A stretch of DNA of 59,310 nucleotides from the NCBI GenBank assembly GCA_021295785.1, contig JAGWBR010000010.1, positions 1 to 59,310 of the forward strand, given 5' to 3'. Source of the DNA: Gemmatimonadota bacterium. GTDB taxonomy: Bacteria > Gemmatimonadota > Gemmatimonadetes > Palauibacterales > Palauibacteraceae. Under the pieces are notes generated by a model. The model saw nothing but the letters and a program-made list of their open reading frames with translations. It was not told the DNA's origin and ran no database searches. This document shows positions 8,107 through 19,216 of this stretch, piece by piece (the first letter of the stretch is position 1; each line of letters opens with the position of its first letter). A program made the translations under genes and the position numbers.

Positions 8107-9754
8107 GCCCTCCGCCACCGCGGGAAGGACAGCGGCGCTGGCCATTGCCCTGGTCGCCGCTTCGCCTGCCGCGACGCTCGCTCAGGCGGCGTGGTTTGCG
8201 GAGGGGCCGGCCAGTCGCGAACAGGAGCGGCTGCGGGAACTGTTCGAGGCAGGGGACTACGAGCTCTGGACGCAAGACACCGTGCTCGCCGTTACCGACA
8301 CCGTGGAGACCAACCTCGTCGTGTTGGGAGCTTCGCTGCGCTCGGCCGGGGCGGTGCACGGCGATTTGTTCGTGGTGGACGGTGACTTGTTCCTCAGGGA
8401 CGGCGCGCGCGTTCGGGGCGACGTGATCGCGCTGGCCAGCGGCTACTACGACAGCGGTCCGGCCGAAGTGGGGGGGGAGGTCGTATACCGGCCTAACGCT
8501 TCGCTCCGCGTTCGTCCGTCCAGGGGGGGATTTGAGATCATTAGCCAGGACGAGCCGCGCCGCGCCTGGGACGTTGACGGAATCTGGGGGGTCCGCGCGC
8601 CGCAATATCAGCGGGCCGATGGGCTGGTTCCCGAGATTGGCGGACTGTACCGCGCTTGGGGCGTGCCCGGGAACCCGGAAATCGAGGCAATCGGCCGCGT
8701 CCGCATCGCGGATTCGGGGCTGGACGGGTATCTGCGGGCATCGGTCCACCCGACCGCCCAGGTGCGTATGGGGGTTTTCGCGGAGCGCGGAACCTTCACG
8801 ATCGATGACTGGATACGCCCGGCCCCGTACAACAGCCTCGCCTACCTGTTCGCGGGCCGCGGACAGGACGCATTTGACTATTTCGTCGCCGCACAAGTTG
8901 GTATTGACGGCGAGATCGTCTCGGCCCGTCCGCCCGTCTGGGAAGAGGACGCGCCGACTTGGCGGCTGTTCTTCTCGGCCGGACTGGAGGAGATCTCCCC
9001 GGCCGGCGACGTCGCCCCGTTCACGTTATCTGGCAACACGGAGCTTGAGGGTACCTGGTCCCGCTGGTATTCCGGGACCGCCAGCCCCTTGCGGGCTGCG
9101 TTTGTGGTGCGGGCGGGGTTTGAGTGGGACCGGACCCGCCGCACCGGGTGGGCAGCGTTCGGAATTGGCCTCGAGCAAGGCTGGCTGCCTGAGAATGCGG
9201 ACGCCCCGGAGGTGCATCCCGCCAACAACCACTTGTTCGTGGAGGCCAGGGCCAATTTCAGCACGCTCGCCAGCTGGGGGCATACCCTGTCGGGTCATGC
9301 CATCGGCCGGGCCCACCTGCAGGGTGACCCGGCTGCCCAGCGGGTGTCCGCGCTGGGCGGTGTGGGCAATCTCCCCAACATTCCCCGGGGCTCGGTCAGG
9401 GGAGGGGACATGGCGTATGCGGAGGCCACCTACGGGGTGCCCCTGTTGGGGTCGCTCGACGTTGGTGGGGTGGACGCATTCGCCAGGGTCAGCGCCGCCA
9501 CTGTCGAAGCCAACACGGCGGGGCGGGGGGCGGTGTCGGGCGGCCTGTCGTTACGTTTCTGGGGATGGCGGGCGGAGTTCGGGGCGGCCGCGGGCCAGAC
9601 TCTCAGGGGGTACCGGCCGGACATGACCCCTGACGCGGCGCTTCTCGACTCGTCTCCCGACCTCGGCACCTCGCCCGTTGTTTTCTTCGAGATCGCCACG
9701 CGGCGCGCGGTGCGGCCGTCACGCCATTCGCGTCCCTCGCGCAGCCTTCCCTGA
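8072..9754 (+). CDS. Exported beta-rich protein, probable outer-membrane barrel
   Basis: No named family is recognised. Starting from a GTG that overlaps the end of the recombinase gene, the product is 560 aa with a signal peptide ([20 protein letters not shown], cleavage after AQA). Residues about 60-125 form short turn-and-strand repeats ([20 protein letters not shown], then [18 protein letters not shown]) like bactofilin or polymer-forming cytoskeletal beta-helices. The rest is rich in alternating hydrophobic and aromatic residues with Gly/Tyr/Trp turns, as in outer-membrane barrels, ending near [12 protein letters not shown]. The last 15 residues are basic. An outer-membrane surface role is inferred from composition and the envelope-gene context. 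Confidence 0.6.
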   Translation: MRNTAGTIRAGRPSATAGRTAALAIALVAASPAATLAQAAWFAEGPASREQERLRELFEAGDYELWTQDTVLAVTDTVETNLVVLGASLRSAGAVHGDLFVVDGDLFLRDGARVRGDVIALASGYYDSGPAEVGGEVVYRPNASLRVRPSRGGFEIISQDEPRRAWDVDGIWGVRAPQYQRADGLVPEIGGLYRAWGVPGNPEIEAIGRVRIADSGLDGYLRASVHPTAQVRMGVFAERGTFTIDDWIRPAPYNSLAYLFAGRGQDAFDYFVAAQVGIDGEIVSARPPVWEEDAPTWRLFFSAGLEEISPAGDVAPFTLSGNTELEGTWSRWYSGTASPLRAAFVVRAGFEWDRTRRTGWAAFGIGLEQGWLPENADAPEVHPANNHLFVEARANFSTLASWGHTLSGHAIGRAHLQGDPAAQRVSALGGVGNLPNIPRGSVRGGDMAYAEATYGVPLLGSLDVGGVDAFARVSAATVEANTAGRGAVSGGLSLRFWGWRAEFGAAAGQTLRGYRPDMTPDAALLDSSPDLGTSPVVFFEIATRRAVRPSRHSRPSRSLP

Positions 9755-9778
9755 TTCACCCGTGTTGATTTTCCTTCC

Positions 9779-10570
9779 TTGATTTGCGTGCTGCCGGCCC
9801 GGATGGAGAGCACGCGGCTGCCCGGAAAACCGCTCAAGATGATTGCGGGGCGAACCCTGATAGAACGCTCCTGGCACCGGGCCGTGAAGGCGTTCGGCCC
9901 GCAGCCCGGCAGCACCGTGGTGGTGGCCACCGATTCGCGGCAAATAGCCCGTGCGGCGCGCCGGTTCGGTGCCGACGTGGTGATGACATCGGCGCACCAC
10001 GGCTGCGGCACGGAACGGGTGGAAGAAGCGGCTGCGCTGTTGCGGGCCGGCCCCGGCGACGTAATCGTGAATTTTCAGGGAGACGAACCGTTCGCTGACG
10101 CCCCCGCCGTGTTGCGTGCCGCCGAGCGGGTTGGCAAACAGCTGGAACGCTCCCCGGATCCCGCCAAGGAGCTGATCGTTGCCACGGTGGCGGCCCCCCT
10201 GCGCGACGAAGAAGAGAGGTGGTCGCCAAGTCTGGTCAAGGTGTGGCCGGGGCGGGAGGGTCGGGGGGGGGGGGGGGGGGGGGGGGATGCGCCACGTGGG
10301 GATCTACGCCTATTCGCGGGCGGCCCTCCGGAAATGGGTCTCGGCCCCTCCAAGCGCCGCCGAACAAGCGGCGAACCTGGAGCAGCTCAGGGCAATGGAG
10401 GCCGGCATCCCCGTTTACGTTGAAGCCGGTCCGTGGACCCCGCCCGGCGTCGATCTTCCCGAAGACCTGGCACGTGCCGAAGCGCACCTGGCGTTATCTT
10501 CCGTCCCCGGACAGGCATTTGGCGGCACTCTGAGGCAAGACCGCCAAGAAACGCTTACCGGGGGGCGCGG

Positions 10571-10574
<4 letters not shown>
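9779..10574 (+). pseudogene. kdsB: CMP-Kdo synthetase, interrupted at a poly-G tract
   Basis: KdsB activates Kdo with CTP for the LPS inner core. The N-terminal part is clear: LPARMESTRLPGKPL nucleotide-binding loop, VVVATDSRQIARAA, HHGCGTERVEEA and NFQGDEPF. After LVKVWPGREGR a run of 24 G appears, and the C-terminal part resumes in another frame at 10287 with MRHVGIYAYSRAAL through [16 protein letters not shown]. The ALYFSR-type segment normally between these parts is missing, roughly 30-40 bases. The start is a TTG. kdsA, kdsC and pyrG (CTP supply) are neighbours, so an intact kdsB is expected; an artefact at the G run is the likely cause. Confidence 0.87.
10263..10286. repeat. Run of 24 consecutive G inside kdsB
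   Basis: Twenty-four uninterrupted G residues replace the middle of kdsB. Such a tract is very unlikely in a coding gene. It is the kind of sequence left when two-colour Illumina chemistry loses signal, since no signal is called as G. The frame of the gene changes across it. Confidence 0.95.
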
Positions 10575-12196
<1,622 letters not shown>

Positions 12197-12241
12197 CGGG
12201 CCTGGCGGAACGGTTCTGAGAGGATCCGAGTACCACAAACA

Positions 12242-13039
12242 GTGTCAGGACTGTTCGGGAGGGACGGGTTTTTTCTTGTCGCCGGGCCGTGCGCGCTGGA
12301 GGGAGACGAACTCAATCTGATAGTGGCCGACCGAATCGCAGCGACCGCGGACCGGCTGGGGATCCGGGCGGTTTTCAAGGGTTCGTTCGACAAGGCCAAC
12401 CGCACGTCGGCCTCGTCACACCGGGGACCCGGGCTCGCGGCGGGCCTCCGGGCGCTGCGGCGCGTCAGGGAATGCACGGGGCTGCCGGTGCTCACCGACA
12501 TCCATGTTCACGGCCAGGCGGCGGATGTCGCGGAGACGGTGGACGCGATCCAGATTCCCGCCTTTCTGTGCAGGCAGACCGACCTGCTGGTGGCGGCGGC
12601 CGAAACGGGCCTTCCCGTCAACGTGAAAAAGGGGCAGTGGATGGCCCCGGAAGACATGGCGGGCCCGGTCGACAAGCTCGAACGAGCTGGTTGCGGCGAA
12701 GTGGTGGTAACCGAACGGGGGACGGCATTTGGCTACGGCCGGTGGATCACCGACATGCGAAGTTTCCGCATCATGAGAGAAGTGACTGGATGCGCCACGG
12801 TTTTTGATGCCACGCACTCGGTGCAGTTGCCGGCAGCGGGCGACGGGGCCAGCGGCGGGGAACCCCGGTTCGTGGAAACATTGGCCCTGTCCGCGGTGGC
12901 CGCGGGTGCCGACGGACTCTTCGTGGAGGCCCACCCGGACCCGGCCGGGGCGCCCAGCGACGGGAACAACATGTTACCGCTGGACCGTCTTCCCGGCCTG
13001 GTTGAAGCCTGCATCCGGGTGCGGGAGGCCCGTCAGTGA
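12242..13039 (+). CDS. kdsA: 3-deoxy-8-phosphooctulonate synthase
   Basis: KdsA condenses phosphoenolpyruvate with arabinose 5-phosphate to Kdo 8-phosphate. The 265-aa protein shows the family motifs LVAGPCALE, FKGSFDKANRTS, LPVLTDIH, IQIPAFLCRQTDLL, VNVKKGQWM and FDATHSVQLP. There is a cysteine in the PAFLCRQ motif, and also an ALEGDE N-terminal segment. The start is a GTG. The stop overlaps the kdsC start as GTGA. Confidence 0.96.
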   Translation: MSGLFGRDGFFLVAGPCALEGDELNLIVADRIAATADRLGIRAVFKGSFDKANRTSASSHRGPGLAAGLRALRRVRECTGLPVLTDIHVHGQAADVAETVDAIQIPAFLCRQTDLLVAAAETGLPVNVKKGQWMAPEDMAGPVDKLERAGCGEVVVTERGTAFGYGRWITDMRSFRIMREVTGCATVFDATHSVQLPAAGDGASGGEPRFVETLALSAVAAGADGLFVEAHPDPAGAPSDGNNMLPLDRLPGLVEACIRVREARQ

Positions 13040-13626
13040 CGGTCGCGCGTGATTTGGCGGCCGGCGGCCCGATGATTGCCGAAATTGACCCGCAAGTGGC
13101 GGCGGCGGTCAAAGTGGTGTCGCTGGACGTTGACGGGGTCATGACCGATGGCACGTTCTGGGCGCCGCCGGATTCCGCGGCGCAGGCGAACTGGCGGTCT
13201 GACGGATCCCGCTTCCACGCGCGCGACGGGCTGGGCATCAAGCTGATGCAGCGGGCGGGGCTGAAGGTGGTTCTGGTAAGCGGCCGCCGGTCGGGCTCGG
13301 CACGGCAGCGCGCCAAGCAGCTCGGTATTGATGCGGTGTCACTTGGAGACGAGAGAGGAAAGGCGGTTGCACTTGCGGAAATACTTCGGAACTGGGAACT
13401 CGATTTTGGAGATGCCGCGCACCTGGGGGACGATCTGATCGACATGCCGTTGCTGGGTCGTGTGGGACTGCCGGCCGCGGTGGCCGATTCGGCCCCACGG
13501 GTGCTGGAGATGGCCGCCTGGGTAAGCGCGTCGCCAGGCGGGCGCGGAGCCGTCCGGGAGTTTGCCGAGGCGCTGTTGTCGGCGCGAGGCGAGCTGGACC
13601 AGATCGTGGAGGAGTACCGAGGGTGA
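13036..13626 (+). CDS. kdsC: 3-deoxy-D-manno-octulosonate 8-phosphate phosphatase
   Basis: KdsC removes the phosphate from Kdo 8-phosphate. It is a cap-less HAD phosphatase: the nucleophile motif DVDGVMTDG (about residue 31), the middle LVSGRRSG motif, a lysine in DERGKAVAL and the acidic LGDDLIDMPLL motif are all present. The usual length is about 170-190 aa and this one is 196. The product of kdsA is its direct substrate, and the two genes are translationally coupled. Confidence 0.94.
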   Translation: MTVARDLAAGGPMIAEIDPQVAAAVKVVSLDVDGVMTDGTFWAPPDSAAQANWRSDGSRFHARDGLGIKLMQRAGLKVVLVSGRRSGSARQRAKQLGIDAVSLGDERGKAVALAEILRNWELDFGDAAHLGDDLIDMPLLGRVGLPAAVADSAPRVLEMAAWVSASPGGRGAVREFAEALLSARGELDQIVEEYRG

Positions 13627-14315
13627 ATACTTGGGCCGTGGGCCGGACAGCAGTCTCTTGCGCCGCCATGGTCGTGCTGGTTGCCATGGCCGCGGGGTGC
13701 GCAACCGACGAGAGCGCCCCGGCTCAACCCGATGCGCTGCCCGAAGGCATCGATCAGGTCATGTACGGCGTCAGAACTCACATAACCCGCGACGGAATCC
13801 GCCGCGCGCGGGTGGAGGCCGATACGGCCGAGTTCGTTACCGACGATGAAATCCACATGCGCCCTGTAACCATGCACTTTTTTGACGAGAAGGGTGTCGC
13901 CACCACGCGCCTGGAAGCGACACTCGGGATTTTTCACGCCGTCGAACAGGACATGGATATCGAAGGGTCGGTGGTCATGTGGAACCTCCTCCGCGACGAA
14001 CGGCTCGAAACCGAACGCATGCGCTATGTGCACGAAGAGAACCGGATGTACTGCCAAACTGCCTGGACCCTTTACCGCGACGGCGGCGGCAGCGTGATGC
14101 GGGGCGACACCTGCAGCTCGGATCCCGCCATGGATTCGCTCCGGGCCAACGTGCCGCTGGGCGACATCCGCAGCGGCGAACCGGGCACGGCGGCACCTCA
14201 TCTGGCGGCCCCGGGTACAGCGGCCCGAGACACCGCGGAAGTCGGCGCGGCAGCGCCAGACACAGTGGGACCAGACACCGCCGCCCCCGACACGACCGGG
14301 ACCGATGCCTCGTAG
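13623..14315 (+). CDS. lptC: LptC-like LPS export lipoprotein
   Basis: LptC is the inner-membrane-anchored periplasmic link that passes LPS from LptBFG to LptA. The 230-aa product starts at a GTG overlapping kdsC. It has a hydrophobic N-terminus ending in a lipobox-like VAMAAGC, so it may be a lipoprotein instead of keeping the usual membrane span. The body (residues 40-165) is a beta-jellyroll with VMYGVRTHITRDGIRRARVE and the conserved ADTAEF strand. The last 50 residues are Ala/Pro/Thr/Asp-rich with PDT repeats, like the low-complexity tails of the next gene. The assignment rests on position and fold-like pattern. Confidence 0.75.
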   Translation: MNTWAVGRTAVSCAAMVVLVAMAAGCATDESAPAQPDALPEGIDQVMYGVRTHITRDGIRRARVEADTAEFVTDDEIHMRPVTMHFFDEKGVATTRLEATLGIFHAVEQDMDIEGSVVMWNLLRDERLETERMRYVHEENRMYCQTAWTLYRDGGGSVMRGDTCSSDPAMDSLRANVPLGDIRSGEPGTAAPHLAAPGTAARDTAEVGAAAPDTVGPDTAAPDTTGTDAS

Positions 14316-16983
14316 CGTGCGCCCGACCGCGGTTTCCGCGGCGGCGCTTGCCTCGCTCGTAGCTCTGGCGGTCCCGCTTGCCGCGCAGACTCCGCCGGAC
14401 AGCGTTCAGGCTGCCCCGGATTCGGCAGCGGCGGACTCGGCGGCAGCCGACTCCATTGAACTCGTGACACCGGTGGTCCACGACCGTACCCAGTGCGACC
14501 TGGGTTTTCGGCCGTTGGAGGAAGGCACCCAGAGCCTGAGCATACGCGAGGGCGACGGGGAATACCGCACCTACATCAGCGGCCGCTACCTGTGGGAGTG
14601 CGGGGGAGCAGAGATGGAGGCCGACAGCACGGTCAAGCTGGACCGGCTCCAACAGGTGCAACTGCTTGACAACGTGTTCTACCGCGATTCGATCCGTACG
14701 ATGACGGCCGCCGAGCTCTACTACTACCAGTCGATGGACCAGGTCATTGCGCTGGACGATGTCCGTTTGACCAGAACCGAAGACGGCGCCCTGCTGGAAG
14801 CTCCCCGCGTCGAATTTCAGAGCGCCCTGCGCGGCCCCGAGCAGAGGACAATCGCCACCGGGCGGCCCCGGGTGACCTATTTCCCGCAGGGGGGGCGGGG
14901 GACACCCATGGTGCTGGACGCCGACATGGTGCAGCTGATCGGCCCGGAGGAGACGTGGTTGTTTGGCGATGTCACCATGGTGCGCGGAGAAATCACCGGC
15001 GGCAGCGACGGAGCCCGGTTGATGTCCGAGACCCAGATGGGCGTCGCCTGGGGGAACCCGTGGGCGGAAAACCAGGGAAGGCGCCTTGAGGCCGACAGTA
15101 TTTGGTTCAGGTCTAACGCGGACTCGGCCGTGACCGAGGTTTGGGGAACCGGCAACGCCCGCGTGACCGGCGAAGACGTCGAGATGACGGGGGCGCGGAT
15201 CGACCTCGTGGTGGAGGGAGAGCTCCTTACCGCGGTCTGGGCGACCGGGGACGCACGGGCGGTTGGGGAGCGGTTTTCGGTGGAAGGTCCCAGGATAGAC
15301 CTTGATCTGGAGGAAACCTCCGAGGGGTCAGTGGTTCGCCAGGCCAGGGCGCACGGGGGGCGCGAGAGCGTTGCCCGGTCAGGGAACCAGACGGTATACG
15401 GAGATTCGCTTACGTTTATTCTGGCCGACGGCGAGATCGACGCGATCATTGCGTTTGGCGACGCCGCGGCGGTCACACCCAACCCGGGTGCGGCGGACAG
15501 TCTAATTGCCGCCCGGATTGACAGCCTTGTCGCGATTTCGCTTGACAGCCTGATCGCGGGAGCCGGGGCGCGGCCCTCCGCGCTCCCGGGCGATTCGCTC
15601 GCGCCTGCCGGCGGTGAACCGGACGCTGCCGGGGACTCGGCCGCTACTCTCGATTCGGCTGGCCTGGCGGTGCCAGGAGAGGCCGGCGGCGAGGCGGGTG
15701 TTGCCGCGGAGTCCGCGGCAGCGGCGGTCGAAACCGCCGCAGCTGCTGACTCCGCGGCTGCCCCACCCAGTGCGCCCGAACCTGGCCCAGTCGAACCCCC
15801 GCTCGACTCCGCCCAAGTGGCGGCCCCTGACTCTGCCCGGGCGATTGACCCGGCCGCGGCCCAAGATTCCGCCCAAGCGGCAGAACCCCCGGCGGCCGCT
15901 GCCGACAGTGCCTCGGCACTGGATTCGCTTGTCGCCCCCGATTCCACCGTCGCCCCCGATTCCACCGTCGCCCCCGATTCCACCGTCGCCCCCGATTCCA
16001 CCGTCACCGCCGATTCGCTCGTGACCGCGCCCGACTCGGTAGCGGCGGCCCCGACGCCCGCCGACGGCAGCAGGCTGTATCAGCTCGTAGCGATGGGCGA
16101 TGCGAGGGGGCTTCACAGCGAAACCATGGACCCCTTCACCCTCTCCAGAGTGGGCAGGACCTACATGCTGGCCCGCCGGATCGACATCTTTTTCGAGAAC
16201 GGTGCTCCGGCCGAGATCACCAGCGCGACGGCACGGGGAGTGCGCCTGCAACCCCAGGGCGGCACCCCTGCCGAAATCGCAGCCGGGCAGTACGCAGAGA
16301 TGATGACTCTCGACTCCCTCATGGCCGCTGACACAGCGTATGCCGATTCCGTCGCACTGGCGGATTCAGTCGCGCTCGCCGATTCTCTGGCTGTGGCGGA
16401 TTCCATCGCAGTTGCTGATTCGATCGCCCGTGCGGCCAACCCTGACTCGGCAGCGGCAGCCGACAGCGTCGCGTTGGAGGCGGCCGAGAGGGCCCGCGCG
16501 CGCGCGGAGCGTTTGCCGCTGGACGGATCGGCAAGTTGGATTGTGGGGGACACGCTCATCGCCCTGTTCGATCTGGGTACCCCGAGGCCGCCTCCGATGA
16601 GCCTTCTACCCCCGCCCGCGGTTGAATCGGGTACCGCCGCCGCGGATTCCGCGGCGGTGCCCCCTGACTCGGTGGGGGTCCCACCGCCCGATTCGACCGA
16701 TGTGCCGCCAGATTCAACCGAAGTGCCTCCCGACTCGGCGGGGGTCCCACCGCCCGATTCGACCGATGTGCCGCCAGATTCAACCGAAGTGCCTCCCGAC
16801 ACGGTGGCCGTCCCGCCAGATTCGGCAGGCGCGCCCCCGGACACGACGACCGCGCCCCCGGATTCGACGGCGGCACCGCCCCCAGATTCCGCGCCGGTAT
16901 CGCCAGACTCAATTCCACCGGACCGAGTTGTTACGCCCCGCGAGGCTGCGACCCGGTCGAGGCACCGCCAACCCCCACGATGA
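14305..16983 (+). CDS. Large LptA/OstA-like periplasmic protein with Pro-Asp-Ser repeats
   Basis: The 892-aa product has a signal peptide ending LAVPLAAQ. Residues about 75-395 hold OstA/LptA-type strands (GEYRTYISGRYLWECGGAEM, then LDDVRLTRTEDGALLEAPRV and VWGTGNARVTGEDVEMTGAR), the fold that bridges LPS across the periplasm. From about 400 the chain turns into Ala/Asp/Ser/Pro low-complexity sequence with many PDS and ADS triplets, broken by a further beta-like stretch (about 590-660), then more repeats to the C-terminus. LptA is normally about 180 aa, so this is several times larger. The position between lptC and lptB supports a role in LPS export. The repeats may be a flexible linker or wall-spanning tail. 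Confidence 0.75.
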   Translation: MPRSVRPTAVSAAALASLVALAVPLAAQTPPDSVQAAPDSAAADSAAADSIELVTPVVHDRTQCDLGFRPLEEGTQSLSIREGDGEYRTYISGRYLWECGGAEMEADSTVKLDRLQQVQLLDNVFYRDSIRTMTAAELYYYQSMDQVIALDDVRLTRTEDGALLEAPRVEFQSALRGPEQRTIATGRPRVTYFPQGGRGTPMVLDADMVQLIGPEETWLFGDVTMVRGEITGGSDGARLMSETQMGVAWGNPWAENQGRRLEADSIWFRSNADSAVTEVWGTGNARVTGEDVEMTGARIDLVVEGELLTAVWATGDARAVGERFSVEGPRIDLDLEETSEGSVVRQARAHGGRESVARSGNQTVYGDSLTFILADGEIDAIIAFGDAAAVTPNPGAADSLIAARIDSLVAISLDSLIAGAGARPSALPGDSLAPAGGEPDAAGDSAATLDSAGLAVPGEAGGEAGVAAESAAAAVETAAAADSAAAPPSAPEPGPVEPPLDSAQVAAPDSARAIDPAAAQDSAQAAEPPAAAADSASALDSLVAPDSTVAPDSTVAPDSTVAPDSTVTADSLVTAPDSVAAAPTPADGSRLYQLVAMGDARGLHSETMDPFTLSRVGRTYMLARRIDIFFENGAPAEITSATARGVRLQPQGGTPAEIAAGQYAEMMTLDSLMAADTAYADSVALADSVALADSLAVADSIAVADSIARAANPDSAAAADSVALEAAERARARAERLPLDGSASWIVGDTLIALFDLGTPRPPPMSLLPPPAVESGTAAADSAAVPPDSVGVPPPDSTDVPPDSTEVPPDSAGVPPPDSTDVPPDSTEVPPDTVAVPPDSAGAPPDTTTAPPDSTAAPPPDSAPVSPDSIPPDRVVTPREAATRSRHRQPPR
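15931..16002 (+). repeat. Four perfect 18-bp tandem units in the lptA-like gene
   Basis: The unit GTCGCCCCCGATTCCACC occurs four times head to tail without a mismatch and encodes four copies of VAPDST. Imperfect copies follow (GTCACCGCCGATTCGCTC). Identity at the nucleotide level suggests recent expansion by slippage and possible length variation between strains. Confidence 0.9.
16674..16805 (+). repeat. Two 66-bp tandem units in the lptA-like gene
   Basis: The 66-base block at 16674-16739 is repeated at 16740-16805, differing only in its last few bases. Each copy encodes 22 residues of the GVPPPDSTDVPPDSTEVPPD type. More diverged PPDS units lie on both sides. Confidence 0.88.
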
Positions 16984-17795
16984 ACGAGCCTGTGCAAGTA
17001 AACGAGCAGACCCAGGTCACGATACCGGAGGGCGGCCCGGACCCGTCGGCCGATTGGCGCCCCGGGGGCGAGGGCAGCGTGTTCAGGGCCGAAGGCCTCG
17101 TGCGCGCGTTCAAGAAACGCCGGGTGGTCGACAAGGTGGACCTGGAAGTCCGTCAGGGCGAGATAGTCGGCCTTCTGGGCCCAAACGGCGCCGGAAAAAC
17201 CACGACCTTCTACATGATGGTGGGCCTGATCAAGGCCGATGAGGGACGTGTCTTCATCAACGACGATGAGGTCACGAAGTGGCCGATGTTCAGACGGGCG
17301 AGGGCGGGGGTCGGATATCTGCCCCAGGAGGCATCGGTCTTCCAGAAACTGACCGTGGAGCAAAACGTGATGGCCATCCTGGAGACGCTTCCGTACTCCA
17401 GGGAAGAGCGCCGCGAGCGTTGCCAAAAACTCCTTCGGAGCCTCTCGATCAGTCATTTGGCCAGTCACCGGGCCTATTCGCTGTCAGGAGGTGAGCGGCG
17501 GCGGCTGGAGATCTGCCGTGCCCTCGTGACCCGGCCCAAATTTCTGCTCCTCGACGAGCCGTTTACCGGCGTGGACCCAATCGCCATTGATGACATCCAG
17601 CGCATCGTCAAGGGACTCCGCGACCGGGGGCTGGGCGTGCTTATCACGGACCACAATGTGCGCGAAACACTGACCATCACGGACAGGACCTATCTCCTTT
17701 ACGACGGCCACATTCTGGTCGAGGGCGACAGCGAGGAGATCACCCGGGATCCATGGGCTCGCAAGGTATACCTGGGCAGCGACTTCCGGCTCTAG
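16980..17795 (+). CDS. lptB: LPS export ABC transporter ATPase
   Basis: LptB powers extraction of LPS from the inner membrane with LptF and LptG. The 271-aa protein has the Walker A motif GPNGAGKT, Q-loop GYLPQEASVF, signature LSGGERRRLEI, Walker B LLLDEPF and the switch histidine in ITDHNVRE. A 30-residue N-terminal extension precedes the ABC core. The ATG overlaps the preceding stop. lptF and lptG are not in the window. Confidence 0.95.
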   Translation: MNEPVQVNEQTQVTIPEGGPDPSADWRPGGEGSVFRAEGLVRAFKKRRVVDKVDLEVRQGEIVGLLGPNGAGKTTTFYMMVGLIKADEGRVFINDDEVTKWPMFRRARAGVGYLPQEASVFQKLTVEQNVMAILETLPYSREERRERCQKLLRSLSISHLASHRAYSLSGGERRRLEICRALVTRPKFLLLDEPFTGVDPIAIDDIQRIVKGLRDRGLGVLITDHNVRETLTITDRTYLLYDGHILVEGDSEEITRDPWARKVYLGSDFRL

Positions 17796-19216
17796 GCGCG
17801 GCCGCTGCACTGGAGCAGAGGCAGGAGCTTCGTACAGACCCCCGCCTCTACCAGGCGATGGAGTTGATGTACCTGCCCCTGCCCGCCCTCCAGGCCCGGA
17901 TCGAGGACGAGATCCTGACCAACCCCTACTTGCAATGGGACGACGATGTCCGCGATCAACCCGACGACCAGGGCGACCAGCCCGACGCACGGGAGCCGGT
18001 CGAGTTCGATTGGCGGGAAGCGGCGCTGGTTGACACCGATTCCGGTTGGTACGAAGAGGGCGCGGGCCGGAGTCTCCCGTCGGATGGCTCGCCGGTACCC
18101 GACGCGGACGACCTCTGGGACCGGCTCAGGCAGCAACTCGCGCTGATCCGTCTTGGCGAACGCCAGAGAGCGATCGGTGAAGAGATAATCGGCAACATCA
18201 ACTCCGAAGGGTACCTGACCTGCGCGGTGGCCGAAATCGCCGCCGGGGCACCTGTCGAAGGTGTGACGGAAAAGGAAGTCGAGACCGTGCTCCGCGAGGT
18301 GCAGCAGTTCGACCCCGCCGGCGTGGCGGCCCGGAACCTGCAGGAATGCCTGTTGATCCAACTGCGGGAACAGGGAAGGGCAGCGAGCCTTGCGGCCCGC
18401 ATCCTGCGCGACGGCCTGGAAGCACTCGCGCGGCGCGACTGGACGTCTCTGGCGAACAAGCTCGGCGTGTCGGCGGCGGAGGTAGAGGCGGCCGCCGATG
18501 AGATTTCACGGCTCGATCCGCGACCCGGGTTGGTCCACGCAGACCTCGGCGATTCCTATGTGACCCCGGAACTGAGGGTGACCGAAGAAGACGGCGTTCG
18601 GAGCGTCGTGTATTCTTCGTGGGCCGCGCCGCGAGTTCGGGTTGCGGCCCACGGCTATCCCGGCGACACCGCCAACAAGTCTCTCAGCGAGGCCCGCGGG
18701 CGCGCCCGGTGGTTGGTCAGGGCCATGGAACAGCGGCGCATGACCTTGCTTCAAATCGCCGGTGTAATAGTGGAGAAGCAGCGCGGGTTCTTCGAGAAGG
18801 GCGAAATCGGCCTTGCACCGCTGACGCGGAGAGAAGTGGCCCACCGGTTGGGGGTCAACGAATCCACGGTGTCGAGGGCCGTCCACGGGAAATACATCGA
18901 AACGCCGCGCGGCACCCGGCCGCTTCAGTTCTTTTTCTCGGCAGGCGTGCCGGGAGAGGGGGGCAGCGCCGTGTCCGCGACCGCGGTCAGGGCGAGGATC
19001 AGGGCACTGATCGCGCGCGAGGACCCCGCCGTGCCGCTCAGCGACGCATCCATCCAGGAGAACCTGGAGGAGGAAGGCGTGAAGGTCGCTCGGCGCACGG
19101 TGGCGAAATACAGGTCCGAATTGCGGATCCCCCCGGCCCGGGAACGCCGCCGCGCGGTAGGGCCGGCGCCGCGTGGCCCCGCGGAAAAAAACAGCCTTCC
19201 GGGCGGAAGTCCGTGA
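17753..19216 (+). CDS. rpoN: RNA polymerase sigma-54 factor
   Basis: RpoN directs RNA polymerase to GG-N10-GC promoters that need an activator ATPase. The 487-aa protein has the Gln/Leu-rich activator region at the start (LEQRQELRTDPRLYQAMELM), an acidic linker, the core-binding domain with FDPAGVAARNLQECL, the helix-turn-helix LTRREVAHRLGVNESTVSRA and the RpoN box ARRTVAKYRSEL. The ATG lies inside the lptB 3' end, an overlap of 43 bases, and lptB-rpoN linkage is common in diderms. A matching promoter is present at 24796-24812. Confidence 0.96.
   Translation: MGSQGIPGQRLPALGAAAALEQRQELRTDPRLYQAMELMYLPLPALQARIEDEILTNPYLQWDDDVRDQPDDQGDQPDAREPVEFDWREAALVDTDSGWYEEGAGRSLPSDGSPVPDADDLWDRLRQQLALIRLGERQRAIGEEIIGNINSEGYLTCAVAEIAAGAPVEGVTEKEVETVLREVQQFDPAGVAARNLQECLLIQLREQGRAASLAARILRDGLEALARRDWTSLANKLGVSAAEVEAAADEISRLDPRPGLVHADLGDSYVTPELRVTEEDGVRSVVYSSWAAPRVRVAAHGYPGDTANKSLSEARGRARWLVRAMEQRRMTLLQIAGVIVEKQRGFFEKGEIGLAPLTRREVAHRLGVNESTVSRAVHGKYIETPRGTRPLQFFFSAGVPGEGGSAVSATAVRARIRALIAREDPAVPLSDASIQENLEEEGVKVARRTVAKYRSELRIPPARERRRAVGPAPRGPAEKNSLPGGSP

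Noticed and set aside
15931-16805. CRISPR-like array
   Set aside because: The repeats are in-frame coding units without unique spacers and encode Pro-Asp-Ser peptides.
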